Positions 56,223 through 64,000 of a stretch of DNA of 64,000 bases are shown in pieces. The stretch spans positions 1 through 64,000 of the forward strand of contig NZ_JAUSMX010000027.1 of assembly GCF_030646115.1 (NCBI RefSeq), written 5' to 3'. The position numbers and the translations under genes are program-made. Each line of letters opens with the position of its first letter. Position 1 is the first letter of the stretch. The notes beneath the pieces are model-generated. The model was not told where the DNA came from. It saw only the letters and a list, made by a program, of their open reading frames with translations, and ran no database searches. Source of the stretch: Fluviicoccus sp. (GTDB lineage Bacteria; Pseudomonadota; Gammaproteobacteria; Pseudomonadales; Moraxellaceae).

Positions 56223-57614
56223 ATGATCGACCATGCTTCCGCTTCCCGCCGCAAAGCCTACGTCATCGACACCAACGTCCTCATCCACGACCCCAACTCC
56301 GTACTGCAGTTCGAAGAACACCGCGTTATCATCCCCATGACCGTCCTTGAGGAACTCGACAAGCTGAAATCCGTGAAAGCCGCCGTGGCCGGGGAATGCC
56401 GCGCCGCCATCCGCCTCATCGACCGTATCCTCGGTGAAGCCGAACCGGAACGGATCCGTCAGGGCGTGCCGATCTTCCGCGAGCCCACCCGCACCCATCT
56501 GGGCACGCTGTCGGTGCTGATGGACACTCACGACATGCCCACCAAGGAGCCTCTGTCCAACGAGTTGAACGACAACAAGATCATCAACCAGCTGGTGGCG
56601 TTGCAGGCGGCAGACATCAACACCAAAGTGGTGCTGGTGACCAAGGACATCAACATGCGGCTGAAGGCGCGCGCCTGCGGGCTGGCAGCCGAGGACTACC
56701 ACAACGACCAGCTGGTCTCCGACATCAAGCAGCTGTCCAGCGGCTGCCTGGAAATCGAAGGCTCGTTCTGGAACCGGATCAAGGCCGTGGACACCCTGCA
56801 CCGTCATGGCGAAGTGCTGCACTTCGTGCCGCGCGAATACTTCACCGAACCGCTGTTCCTGAACCAGTTCGTGGTGGATGACGAAGGCTTTACCGGCATC
56901 GTGCGTGAAGTGACCGGCGAAAACGTGGTGCTGGCCGACCTGAAGCGCGACGCGCTGATGCACCGCCAGGCCTGGGGGCTGCAGCCGCGCAACCTGCAGC
57001 AGGCGCTGGCGCTGCACCTGCTGATGGATCCCTTCGTGCATCTGGTGTCGCTGACCGGCGCAGCGGGTTCCGGCAAGACCATCCTGGCGCTGGCCGCCGC
57101 CATTGAAATGACCGTGGTCGGCAAACGCTTCAACAAGATCATCGCCACCCGCTCCACGCCGCCGCTGGCGGAGGAACACGGCTTCCTGCCCGGCACCGAG
57201 GAGGAAAAGATGGACCCGTGGCTGGGGGCCATCAGCGACAACATCGAGGCGCTGCATCTGGACGACCACAGCCCGTCCGGTTCCATCCAGTACGTCAAGG
57301 AAAAGGCGAACATCCAGTTCAAGGCGCTGAACTACATTCGCGGCCGCAGCTTCCAGAAATCGCTGATCTTGATTGATGAATGCCAGAACCTGACGCCGTA
57401 CCAGATGAAGGCGATCATCACCCGGGCGGGCGAGGGGTCGAAGGTGGTGTGCCTGGGCAACCTGGCGCAAATTGATACGCCGTGGCTGTCGGCGACCAGT
57501 TCCGGCCTCACCTACATGTGCGAGCGTTTCAAGGGCTTCCGGCATGGCGGGCACATGCGGCTGGAAGGGGTGCCGAGGTCGGTGCTGGCGGAGTATGCGG
57601 AGGCGAATTTGTAA
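56223..57614 (+). CDS. PhoH-family ATPase with N-terminal PIN domain (PhoH2 type), 463 aa
   Basis: Residues 1-150 are a PIN nuclease-like domain (YVIDTNVLIHDPNS, VLEELDKLKS, LVTKDINMRLKA); residues 230-463 are the PhoH ATPase with Walker A LTGAAGSGKTILALAAA and Walker B LILIDECQNLTPYQMK. PhoH2 proteins unwind and cut RNA. The ATG is preferred to a GTG three codons earlier. Single gene with its own promoter region. Confidence 0.93.
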   Translation: MIDHASASRRKAYVIDTNVLIHDPNSVLQFEEHRVIIPMTVLEELDKLKSVKAAVAGECRAAIRLIDRILGEAEPERIRQGVPIFREPTRTHLGTLSVLMDTHDMPTKEPLSNELNDNKIINQLVALQAADINTKVVLVTKDINMRLKARACGLAAEDYHNDQLVSDIKQLSSGCLEIEGSFWNRIKAVDTLHRHGEVLHFVPREYFTEPLFLNQFVVDDEGFTGIVREVTGENVVLADLKRDALMHRQAWGLQPRNLQQALALHLLMDPFVHLVSLTGAAGSGKTILALAAAIEMTVVGKRFNKIIATRSTPPLAEEHGFLPGTEEEKMDPWLGAISDNIEALHLDDHSPSGSIQYVKEKANIQFKALNYIRGRSFQKSLILIDECQNLTPYQMKAIITRAGEGSKVVCLGNLAQIDTPWLSATSSGLTYMCERFKGFRHGGHMRLEGVPRSVLAEYAEANL

Positions 57615-57704
57615 GACCGACTGGAAATCCACGCCGGGATATTGGCAACGGCGGCCGGATGGTTTATCACTGGCATAGCCCCACCCGTTCAAGGAATGCA
57701 ATAC

Positions 57705-59054
57705 ATGCCCACCCACCACCTACGCTATCTGGCCCTGCTGCCCATGACCCTGCTGCTGGCTCCTGCCGTTCAGGCTGAAAGCCTGACAGACTTCCAGCGC
57801 GCACAGGACAACAAGAACTCCTACGAGGCCAACCGCGAATCCCGTCAGCGCAACAGCCAGGACATCCAGCTTCAGCAGGTACCGGTGCCGGGTGCCAATG
57901 ACAGTGGGAAGCCGCGCTCCAGCGATGAAGTCCAGGCAGAACACGAGCGTAAAATGCAGGCCATGCACGATAAATGGGCAGACCGCCGTTCCGAGGAACA
58001 AAAGCTTTCTGATCAGCAGAAAGCGCAGAACGCCTACTATGCGAAGCAGCGGGAAAAATACGCTGAGGACGAACGCTTCGAAAAGGAAGAGCTCGCGGAC
58101 TTCATGAAAAAAGCGCGCAAGATAGCGTTGAAAGGACCTGAAAAATGGCTGAAATTCGTCAACAAACAGGATACACGCGAACGTTCAGTATTGAAGGGCG
58201 TCATGGGCTATCGCTCCAATCTGGAGTCGCCCATGGCTGATCTGGGACGCAAGGCCTATTACGGACTGGACGGTGAAATGTCCGACCCGGCCGCCGCAGA
58301 GCAATTGTGGCAACGGGGAGCGGACATCATGGACGGCTGGTCCATGCTGAACCTGGGTCGGCTGCATGCCTCCCGCGGTGACCCTGAAGGGCTGACCACC
58401 GCCTATAAATATTTCAATCAATGCCGGTTATCCAGCCAGTATTCTGCCCCCAAAGAAATCTGCGCCCTTGAGGTGTCCCGCGCTGATGCCTTCGGGCTCG
58501 GGACCACCCCCAGCATCCGCTACGCCCTTAAGCTTTTTTACGACAAATCCTACGATGACAGCACCCCGGTGGAGAAACGTGACCAGGCCTGGATAGATTC
58601 GAAAATCCTCTATTCCGAGTTTCGCCGCACCGGAGTCGACTTCGGACCGGACAGCGCACTCGCCGACAGCATGTTGAGGAAACTGGTGGATCCCAAAAAC
58701 CCGCAAGCTTGGCGAGCCTTGCTGGCCTTGATGAAAGTCGACCGGGATATCGATGACAAGGCGTTGTCCTGGCAAATTCTCGATGCCGCCTACAAGGCAG
58801 GCTGGCGGGAAGTCAGCGGCGAACTGGCGCTTAAACTGCTGAAAGGCGAAGGTACAGCGGCGAATACCGAAGCCGGTTTTGCCATGGCAATGGCGCAGCC
58901 GCGACTGACACCGGAAACTACGATGCGGCTGGGCCGCCAACTGATCACGGCGGGGGCTCCGACCAAGGCGGCCGCACTGATTACCCGCTTCGCCCCGAAG
59001 GAGCACGCCGGATTGACGGCCTTGCTGACTGAAGCCAATTCGGCCACAAAGTGA
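57705..59054 (+). CDS. Secreted Sel1-like repeat protein, 449 aa
   Basis: A signal peptide (LRYLALLPMTLLLAPAVQA, cleaved before ESLTD) is followed by a Lys/Glu/Gln-rich coiled-coil region (about 75-150). After it come helical hairpins of the Sel1/TPR type (AAAEQLWQRGADIMDGWSML, NLGRLHASRGDPEGLTTAYKY). A periplasmic scaffold is likely. The ATG at 57705 gives the best signal peptide; 57696 (MQYMPT) is an alternative. Confidence 0.8.
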   Translation: MPTHHLRYLALLPMTLLLAPAVQAESLTDFQRAQDNKNSYEANRESRQRNSQDIQLQQVPVPGANDSGKPRSSDEVQAEHERKMQAMHDKWADRRSEEQKLSDQQKAQNAYYAKQREKYAEDERFEKEELADFMKKARKIALKGPEKWLKFVNKQDTRERSVLKGVMGYRSNLESPMADLGRKAYYGLDGEMSDPAAAEQLWQRGADIMDGWSMLNLGRLHASRGDPEGLTTAYKYFNQCRLSSQYSAPKEICALEVSRADAFGLGTTPSIRYALKLFYDKSYDDSTPVEKRDQAWIDSKILYSEFRRTGVDFGPDSALADSMLRKLVDPKNPQAWRALLALMKVDRDIDDKALSWQILDAAYKAGWREVSGELALKLLKGEGTAANTEAGFAMAMAQPRLTPETTMRLGRQLITAGAPTKAAALITRFAPKEHAGLTALLTEANSATK

Positions 59055-59085
59055 GTTCTCTCAACGGCATTTGCCGGAGTTTCCC

Positions 59086-59250
59086 ATGACCTCATCCCCC
59101 ACGCGCCGTGCGTTGCCGCCGCATCCTAAACTGGAAAATCCGGTTGTCGACTGCAACGCCCTGCCTTCCGATGCCGCCTGGTGGAACGTGGATGCCGTGT
59201 TGGCGGAACCGGCCGGGGAACAGATTATCGAGTCGGAACAGTTGCAGTGA
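59086..59250 (+). pseudogene. Miniature relic of the NAD(P)-binding gene at 54762
   Basis: The 54-codon frame reads MTSSPTRRALPPHPKLENPV..WWNVDAVLAEPAGEQIIES. It joins a block alike to residues 39-72 of the 54762 protein directly to its last 12 residues (LAGQPGEQVIESERLQ), with about 130 residues deleted. The Rossmann cofactor loop and active site are gone. Yet the frame stays open and its stop overlaps the next gene (GTGA), so it may still serve as a translated leader. Confidence 0.8.
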
Positions 59251-59678
59251 CCCAACGGATCGCCCTGCTGGCGGTGGCCATGCTGCTCGGTATTTCCCTT
59301 TTCGGCTTATATCTGAAGTCCGTTCCGCCGACCGTGGCGGCACAGGCGCTGGCGGAGGCTGTCGGCCGCTTCATGGCGACCCGCACCCCCGGCGTGGATT
59401 GGGTGCCGCTGACGGATGAGCAACCACATGCCCGGTCATTCATTACCCGGCCCGGGACGGATCATCTGGTGTTTGTGAGTGTTTACGGGGTGCGGGAGGC
59501 CGCCGGGATGCTGGGGGTTGAAACGGCGGCGCGGCAGGCGCTAAACGTGGTGGCGGGTCTGGAGGCGGTGTCGGTGGCATATTACCAGCAGCCGATCCGG
59601 GAAAGGTCGGCGGCGGGAAACATCGTCCGTCCGAGGGTTGCGTTCATGAAACGGGTGCTGGTGGAGCGCGGCAAGTAA
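59247..59678 (+). CDS. Membrane-anchored hypothetical protein, 143 aa
   Basis: GTG start overlapping the stop of the relic frame before it. The N-terminal helix VTQRIALLAVAMLLGISLFG anchors a small soluble domain (SVYGVREAAGMLGVETAARQ). Family unknown. Translation is probably coupled to the relic. Not clearly linked to the ParE remnant that follows. Confidence 0.6.
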   Translation: MTQRIALLAVAMLLGISLFGLYLKSVPPTVAAQALAEAVGRFMATRTPGVDWVPLTDEQPHARSFITRPGTDHLVFVSVYGVREAAGMLGVETAARQALNVVAGLEAVSVAYYQQPIRERSAAGNIVRPRVAFMKRVLVERGK

Positions 59679-59723
59679 CCGGCCTGAAATCGCGGTCGTG
59701 ATACACTGCATGCAACGTAATAC

Positions 59724-59969
59724 ATGTCTTACACGGTGCCTTATGTCCACCACCCTCTCCATGCACGTGAATTCGCTTCAGCCGTCAGGGAAACGGTCAG
59801 TCGGTTGGCAGACTATCCGGCGATGGGCAAACCGGGGCGGGTAGCCGGGGTGCGGGAGATGCCGGTTCCGGGTTATCCGTATCTCATTCCTTACAGGGTC
59901 ATCGCTGAGGAGCTTCAGGTGTTGCGGGTGTTTTATGTGAGGCAACAGAGGTCGGGGGAATGGGGGTAA
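59724..59969 (+). pseudogene. ParE-like toxin with missing N-terminus
   Basis: Residues from about 20 on match the ParE toxin end: ETVSRLADYPAMGKPGRVAG, VREMPVPGYPYLIPYRV, LQVLRVFYVRQQR. The usual first 30 residues (with the conserved SxxAxxDL) are replaced by unrelated MSYTVPYVHHPLHAREFASA. No antitoxin gene precedes it. It is probably a decayed toxin, though the frame is still open. Confidence 0.6.
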
Positions 59970-59972
59970 GAG

Positions 59973-60554
59973 ATGGATATTAAACATCTGACGGATATTG
60001 TGTACGAAGATCTGAATCCAGTGATTAGAAAGGTCTGTTTCGCTGCAGAACATAAGATTGCCCTCACCCTGGAATGCGATGACTGGCAAGGAGGCGATGA
60101 TCGGAGAAAATTCTTGCTCCTCTGTGATTCTGTACGAGAATCCACTATCACGATCGGGGATGCAGGTTATTTAGATTTCTGTGATGACCATCCTGTCTTA
60201 CAGAACCATAAAGGGACACAGGGAGCACTGTATTTCTCATCCGCCCCAGAATCTCCGGAATCTGTTTTCTTCAAGGCACACTCAATTTTGGGCGACTGGT
60301 TTGAGTCATGGCTAGAGCCTGGCGCTTTATTAAACGGTACACCGGCCCAACTCAAGGAATATCTGTTGAGCGGCAACGGTTTGCTAGCACGCGGACCGTT
60401 TCAGGCCCTTACAGCCTTGGCTGCCGGACTGGGATCTGAAATCAGGCTCAATCTCGTTCCAACCGTGACCCTGCAAGAAGACTGGAAAGCCCTGATCATC
60501 AATTCCACCTGGATGATATGCAAGGCTATCCGTGTTCAAGAAGTTCAGGACTGA
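59973..60554 (+). CDS. Hypothetical protein, 193 aa
   Basis: A soluble acidic protein (MDIKHLTDIVYEDLNPVIRK...) of unknown family and lower GC than its neighbours. The segment GALYFSSAPESPESVFFKAH is followed by a helical end. It starts 3 bp after the ParE remnant, with GGGGGTAAGAG upstream, and may be an acquired gene. Confidence 0.6.
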   Translation: MDIKHLTDIVYEDLNPVIRKVCFAAEHKIALTLECDDWQGGDDRRKFLLLCDSVRESTITIGDAGYLDFCDDHPVLQNHKGTQGALYFSSAPESPESVFFKAHSILGDWFESWLEPGALLNGTPAQLKEYLLSGNGLLARGPFQALTALAAGLGSEIRLNLVPTVTLQEDWKALIINSTWMICKAIRVQEVQD

Positions 60555-60566
60555 ATTGGCTGGCGG

Positions 60567-60702
60567 TCACACATCAATCGCCGTCGCCGACCCCGCCTTC
60601 TTCCGCAACTCAAATTTCTGGATCTTCCCGGTGGACGTCTTCGGCAACTCCTCAAACACCACCGCGCGCGGCAGCTTGAACCCCGCCAGATGCTTGCGGC
60701 AA
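60567..60702 (-). pseudogene. Duplicated 3' end of the acyl-CoA ligase gene
   Basis: 136 bp identical to 63042-63177, the last 45 codons of the ligase gene ([20 protein letters not shown]...ATAIDV). Upstream of 60702 the match stops abruptly and the end of the AraC gene begins. Perfect identity means the duplication is recent or kept by gene conversion. Confidence 0.9.
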
Positions 60703-61719
60703 AGATGTTGATGAGGCGGGCGTTTCACACGAATTCCTGACCTCCCCCGGCGTCTTACCCGTCCAGCGCCGAAACAGGTTGCGGAACGTCGCCGGGCTTT
60801 CATACCCCAGCCGTGAGGCAATCCGCTCAACAGGCCAGTCCGTACTGCGCAAATAATGTGTCGCCGCCTCCACCCGCAGCTCCATGAGGATTCCCCGGTA
60901 AGAAACACCTCCCTGCTGCAAATGACGCTTCAGGGTGCGCTCACTCAGGTTCAACTGCCGGGCCAACTGCCCTACCGACGGCGGATCAACCAGCTGGTGG
61001 CGTAACAGACTGCGCACCGCCCCCACCCGATCTTCCCCGGCCGTCAAGGCGGGCATACCGGCTTCGCACTGGTCCACCAACAATTGCTTGAGCGTCTCAT
61101 CCCCGGAAGGCAGCACCGCCAGCAACAAGGCCAGCGACGTTGCCAGGTGAACACCGCCCGGCTCCTCCTGCCAGCGTATTGAGGCCAGCAATGGATCACG
61201 ACAACGTTCCACCGCATTCACCGAAAAGGGAACGGTAAAGACAGCGTCCAGTACCTGCCGGTGAAACAAATCCCTGTACATGCGGGCCAGTGATCCCAGC
61301 ACCGCCATGTGCAGAAAACGCCACCCGGGAGCATCCGCCTTCAAGAGGCTTTCCAGATGCACGCGCACCCGGTCTTGCTGCACCAGCACCCGGAAATGGA
61401 TCACGCTGGTGCGGGTAGCCAGGTATTTTTCATCCAGCAGCAGGGCCTCCAGCGGCGTCCTGGCGCTTTTGGCCGCGTAACCCAGCAGACCATGGCGGCT
61501 GATATCCAGGGTAAGACCGAATTGCAGGCCTGCCGTCACCTCATCATTTTCACCGACGCAAGACTGCACCAGCGAGGCCATCACCGGCCAAGGGACCAGA
61601 CCGGTCAATACCGTAGGCATGCTGCCGGACGCCCACAACTCGGATACCGCCATACCGCGCTGCGCGGCATGTTCCAGCAAGGCGGCCACATAGTCGGCGG
61701 CAATGTAGTGCATCGTCAT
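60652..61719 (-). CDS. AraC-family transcriptional regulator, 355 aa
   Basis: Arabinose-binding-like sensor domain followed by the AraC helix-turn-helix pair ([20 protein letters not shown] and [21 protein letters not shown]). The normal family end is near TPGEVRN. The last 16 residues here (…[12 protein letters not shown]) are read from the duplicated ligase DNA in another frame, so the C-terminus is chimeric. ATG of [10 protein letters not shown] follows CCGGAATCC. Divergent from the PF10118 gene, its likely target. Confidence 0.88.
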   Translation of the reverse strand: MTMHYIAADYVAALLEHAAQRGMAVSELWASGSMPTVLTGLVPWPVMASLVQSCVGENDEVTAGLQFGLTLDISRHGLLGYAAKSARTPLEALLLDEKYLATRTSVIHFRVLVQQDRVRVHLESLLKADAPGWRFLHMAVLGSLARMYRDLFHRQVLDAVFTVPFSVNAVERCRDPLLASIRWQEEPGGVHLATSLALLLAVLPSGDETLKQLLVDQCEAGMPALTAGEDRVGAVRSLLRHQLVDPPSVGQLARQLNLSERTLKRHLQQGGVSYRGILMELRVEAATHYLRSTDWPVERIASRLGYESPATFRNLFRRWTGKTPGEVRNSCETPASSTSLPQASGGVQAAARGGV

Positions 61720-61853
61720 GACGGATTCCGGCAGCCAATGGCCCAAATGAATACATTCATGGCATCTTAGCGGATAACCCCCGGATGGGCCAGACCACAT
61801 ACTGCTCGGGTCAACTCAAGGCGCTGCGGCGTCCACACCGGGAGAAAGCCCTC

Positions 61854-62714
61854 ATGAAACACATCGTGGTTCCCATTATTCCCCGCCGGATGCAATTTGA
61901 TTTTGCCTGCTGCAGCACGCTGGACTGGTGCGGCCAGGACCTTATCCGCACCGCCTATATGAACGGGGTGTCGCTGGCCCTGCCGATCGGCGAGCATTTC
62001 TTCATCCGCTCTGTGCGGCAGTTCGAGGATCAGGTGGATGATCCGGTATTGCAGGATGAACTGAAACGGTTTGTGGCGCAGGAGGCCATCCACTCCCGTC
62101 AGCATCAGCAATACAACGAGCAACTGGTGAAGGATGGTTTCGAGATTGCCGGAATAGAAGCGTATGTCCGCCACCTGCTGGACGAGGTCTGGGAGCAGTC
62201 CACGCCGCTGGAGCGGCTGGCCTGCACCATTGCGCTGGAACACCTGACCCATGTCATGGCCGACTGCATCGTGGGCAACCGGGAGCGCCTGCGCGACTGG
62301 GACCCGGAATTCCGCGCATTCTGGTTATGGCATGCAGCGGAAGAGATTGAACACAAGGCGGTCTGTTATGACCTGTTTACCCGTCTGGGCGGCACTTACC
62401 GGATGCGCAGCCGGGCCTTGCTGACGATGAGCCGCCGCATGATGGCCGTCTTCTGGCACGGGCAACAGGTCTTGCTGGCCCAAGCCTGCGCCATGCGCGG
62501 CATCGACGTTCCCTCGTCTGGCCGGGTAGCCCGTTCCAATCTCGACTTCATGCTGGGACGGCCGGACGGTTTGCTGCGCGGGGTGGAGTTGCCGTATCTG
62601 GCCTGGTTCCGCCCTAGCTATCACCCCTGGAAGCAGGACAACCGCAAGATGCTGGCGTCCTGGCAGCAGGAGATGCTGCCGTTGAATCATATTTCAGATG
62701 TGCCGATGGGCTGA
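61854..62714 (+). CDS. PF10118-type predicted metal-dependent hydrolase, 286 aa
   Basis: A helical metal-binding protein with FVAQEAIHSRQHQQYN (Glu-x-x-His), IALEHLTHVMADC and WHAAEEIEHKAVCYDLF motifs, which give diiron-type Glu/His ligands. The family is often found beside AraC regulators and lipid genes, but its reaction is not established. ATG of MKHIVVPIIP, 69 bp into the open frame, is the family start. Co-transcribed with the small gene after it. Confidence 0.85.
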   Translation: MKHIVVPIIPRRMQFDFACCSTLDWCGQDLIRTAYMNGVSLALPIGEHFFIRSVRQFEDQVDDPVLQDELKRFVAQEAIHSRQHQQYNEQLVKDGFEIAGIEAYVRHLLDEVWEQSTPLERLACTIALEHLTHVMADCIVGNRERLRDWDPEFRAFWLWHAAEEIEHKAVCYDLFTRLGGTYRMRSRALLTMSRRMMAVFWHGQQVLLAQACAMRGIDVPSSGRVARSNLDFMLGRPDGLLRGVELPYLAWFRPSYHPWKQDNRKMLASWQQEMLPLNHISDVPMG

Positions 62715-62725
62715 GGATGGACATC

Positions 62726-62986
62726 ATGAATCAGGTCAACACACTGAAGCAGATGTTCGTTCCCGCTCTGGTGGTGCAGCTGGAACAGGCGGAGTGGCGC
62801 AAATGCGCGCCACTGACGGAGGCGGAGGTGCTGCGATTACGGGATCAGGCCATCCGCTTCCCGGTGCCGGCCTCGCTGGTGGGCAGCTTGGAGGCCTGTC
62901 GGGGGTTCAGGGATTTGTCGCCCGGCAGTATCTGGGAGGAGTGGCAGGAGAGACGGTATTCGCTCCTGCTCCAACACCCTGCCTGA
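62726..62986 (+). CDS. Small hypothetical protein, 86 aa
   Basis: A short helical protein (MNQVNTLKQMFVPALVVQLE...) not recognised. It lies 11 bp after the PF10118 gene, with TGAGGATGGACATC as ribosome binding site; an ATG at 62717 is in frame. The gene order suggests it works with the PF10118 protein. Confidence 0.6.
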   Translation: MNQVNTLKQMFVPALVVQLEQAEWRKCAPLTEAEVLRLRDQAIRFPVPASLVGSLEACRGFRDLSPGSIWEEWQERRYSLLLQHPA

Positions 62987-63041
62987 ACACGAAATGATCC
63001 CGCAGGCCGTTGGTTAATTGCCGTGGGGCATACTCTGCCCC

Positions 63042-64000
63042 TCACACATCAATCGCCGTCGCCGACCCCGCCTTCTTCCGCAACTCAAATTTCTGGATCT
63101 TCCCGGTGGACGTCTTCGGCAACTCCTCAAACACCACCGCGCGCGGCAGCTTGAACCCCGCCAGATGCTTGCGGCAATGCTCCACGATCTCCGCCGCCGT
63201 CACGCTCGCCCCCACCTTCAACTCAATGAACGCACACGGCGTCTCCCCCCACTTCGGATCGGGCCGCGCCACCACCGCCGCCGCCATCACCGCCGGATGC
63301 CGGTACAGCACATCCTCAATCTCGATCGAGGAAATGTTCTCGCCGCCGGAAATGATGATGTCCTTGTTGCGGTCCTTGATCTTCACATAACCGTCCGGCT
63401 GCAACACCGCCAGATCGCCACTGTGGAACCAGCCGCCCGCAAAGGCCGCTTCGGTCGCCGAGGGATTCTTCAGATAACCCTTCATGGTGATATTGCCGCG
63501 GAACATCACCTCGCCCATGGTCTCGCCGTCGGCGGGAACGGGCTGCATGGTCTCGGAATCCAGCACCGTCATGCCCTGCTGCAGGTGGTAATGCACGCCC
63601 TGACGCGCGTTCAGGCGGGCACGTTCGCCCACGTCCAGTTTGTCCCATTCGGCGTGCTTCACACACACTGCCGCCGGTCCGTAGACCTCGGTCAGGCCAT
63701 AGGTATGGGTAATCTCGAAACCCATCTGCTCCATGCCCTCGATCATCGCGGCGGGCGGCGCAGCCCCGGCCACCATCGCCTTCACCAGCCAGCTGATGTC
63801 CTGCTTCATCGCCGCCGGACTGTTCACCAGCAGGTTGTGCACAATCGGCGCGCCGCAGTAATGCGTCACCTTCTCGGCGCGGATCAGGTCGAAAATGGTT
63901 TGCGGGTCCACCTTGCGCAGGCAGACATTAACCCCGGCGCGGGCAGCCAGCGTCCACGGGAAGCACCAGCCGTTGCAGTGGAACAGCGGCAGCGTCCACA
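63042..64000 (-). CDS. AMP-binding acyl-CoA ligase, C-terminal 319 residues
   Basis: The 5' part is beyond the right edge. Present are LPLFHCNGWCFPWTLAARAG (a block typical of DmdB and related long and medium-chain ligases), the core THTYGLTEVYGPAAVCVKH, GWFHSGDLAVLQPDGYVKIK and the C-terminal lysine loop [14 protein letters not shown] (Lys about 22 from the end). It activates a fatty or methylthio acid to its CoA ester. The last 136 bp recur at 60567-60702. Confidence 0.93.
   Translation of the reverse strand, partial: WTLPLFHCNGWCFPWTLAARAGVNVCLRKVDPQTIFDLIRAEKVTHYCGAPIVHNLLVNSPAAMKQDISWLVKAMVAGAAPPAAMIEGMEQMGFEITHTYGLTEVYGPAAVCVKHAEWDKLDVGERARLNARQGVHYHLQQGMTVLDSETMQPVPADGETMGEVMFRGNITMKGYLKNPSATEAAFAGGWFHSGDLAVLQPDGYVKIKDRNKDIIISGGENISSIEIEDVLYRHPAVMAAAVVARPDPKWGETPCAFIELKVGASVTAAEIVEHCRKHLAGFKLPRAVVFEELPKTSTGKIQKFELRKKAGSATAIDV

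Noticed and set aside
56208-57719. 503-codon minus-strand frame opposite the PhoH gene
   Set aside because: Composition (His, Gln, Val, Gly) is that of a shadow frame; the plus-strand PhoH/PIN motifs are intact.

Overview
The window looks like chromosome of a high-GC, aerobic, lipid- and hydrocarbon-degrading gammaproteobacterium. PlsB, HrpB and a PilU-type retraction ATPase point to Gammaproteobacteria. The many acyl-CoA enzymes, short-chain dehydrogenases (SDR), Baeyer-Villiger-type flavin monooxygenases, diiron proteins, fatty acid desaturases and TetR/AraC regulators point to growth on fatty acids, alkanes or cyclic ketones. The genus cannot be named from this sequence alone. No rRNA, tRNA, CRISPR array, integrase or intact transposase was seen.

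Two kinds of DNA alternate. The first is ordinary high-GC chromosome. From left to right: a thiolase / acyl-CoA dehydrogenase pair (4391-7380) and a HigBA-like toxin-antitoxin pair (7489-8115); a DUF4405 protein with its TetR regulator and a phytoene-desaturase-like flavoprotein (8613-11311); an SDR / AraC / carboxymuconolactone decarboxylase group and a Fic protein (13166-17301). Next come two similar modules, each a divergent TetR gene facing a monooxygenase + SDR operon with an evident operator between them (21598-24782 and 27131-31198). Then SDR/AraC/PilU (31349-34673), a desaturase with a START-domain protein (34896-36496), a phosphoesterase and TMEM175 channel (37102-38933), PlsB and an enoyl-CoA hydratase (39048-42404), VapBC (43030-43691) and HrpB (43772-46249). 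The right third holds a TetR gene with a desaturase-reductase fusion (46905-49743), an electron-transfer operon with an octaheme cytochrome (50431-54174), PhoH and a Sel1-repeat protein (56223-59054), and a lipid cluster with an AraC regulator, a PF10118 protein and an acyl-CoA ligase cut by the window edge (60652-64000).

The second kind is lower-GC islands of small, mostly unknown genes at about 160-4300, 11400-13140, 18280-20640 and 26200-26770. They look like integron-type gene cassettes. Genes are tightly packed, several stop codons lie inside GGCTAAC or GCCTAAC core sites, start codons lie 10-40 bp after GTTAGGC-like cores, and at least one complete attC-like site is present (19692-19747). 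Each group is headed by the same roughly 60-110 bp element, with a near-palindrome of the type ACACC-N6-GGTGT followed by AAAGTTAG. Many groups are followed by a conserved tail motif and REPIN-like hairpin pairs. No integrase gene lies in the window, so these are dispersed, integrase-less cassette islands. Next to some of them are broken gene pieces: a beheaded TetR gene, a decayed copy of a lipoprotein gene end, and a duplicated TetR gene end. This archipelago with its shared head element is the most unusual thing here. Next come the desaturase-reductase fusion behind a perfect 22-bp inverted repeat, and the octaheme cytochrome operon.
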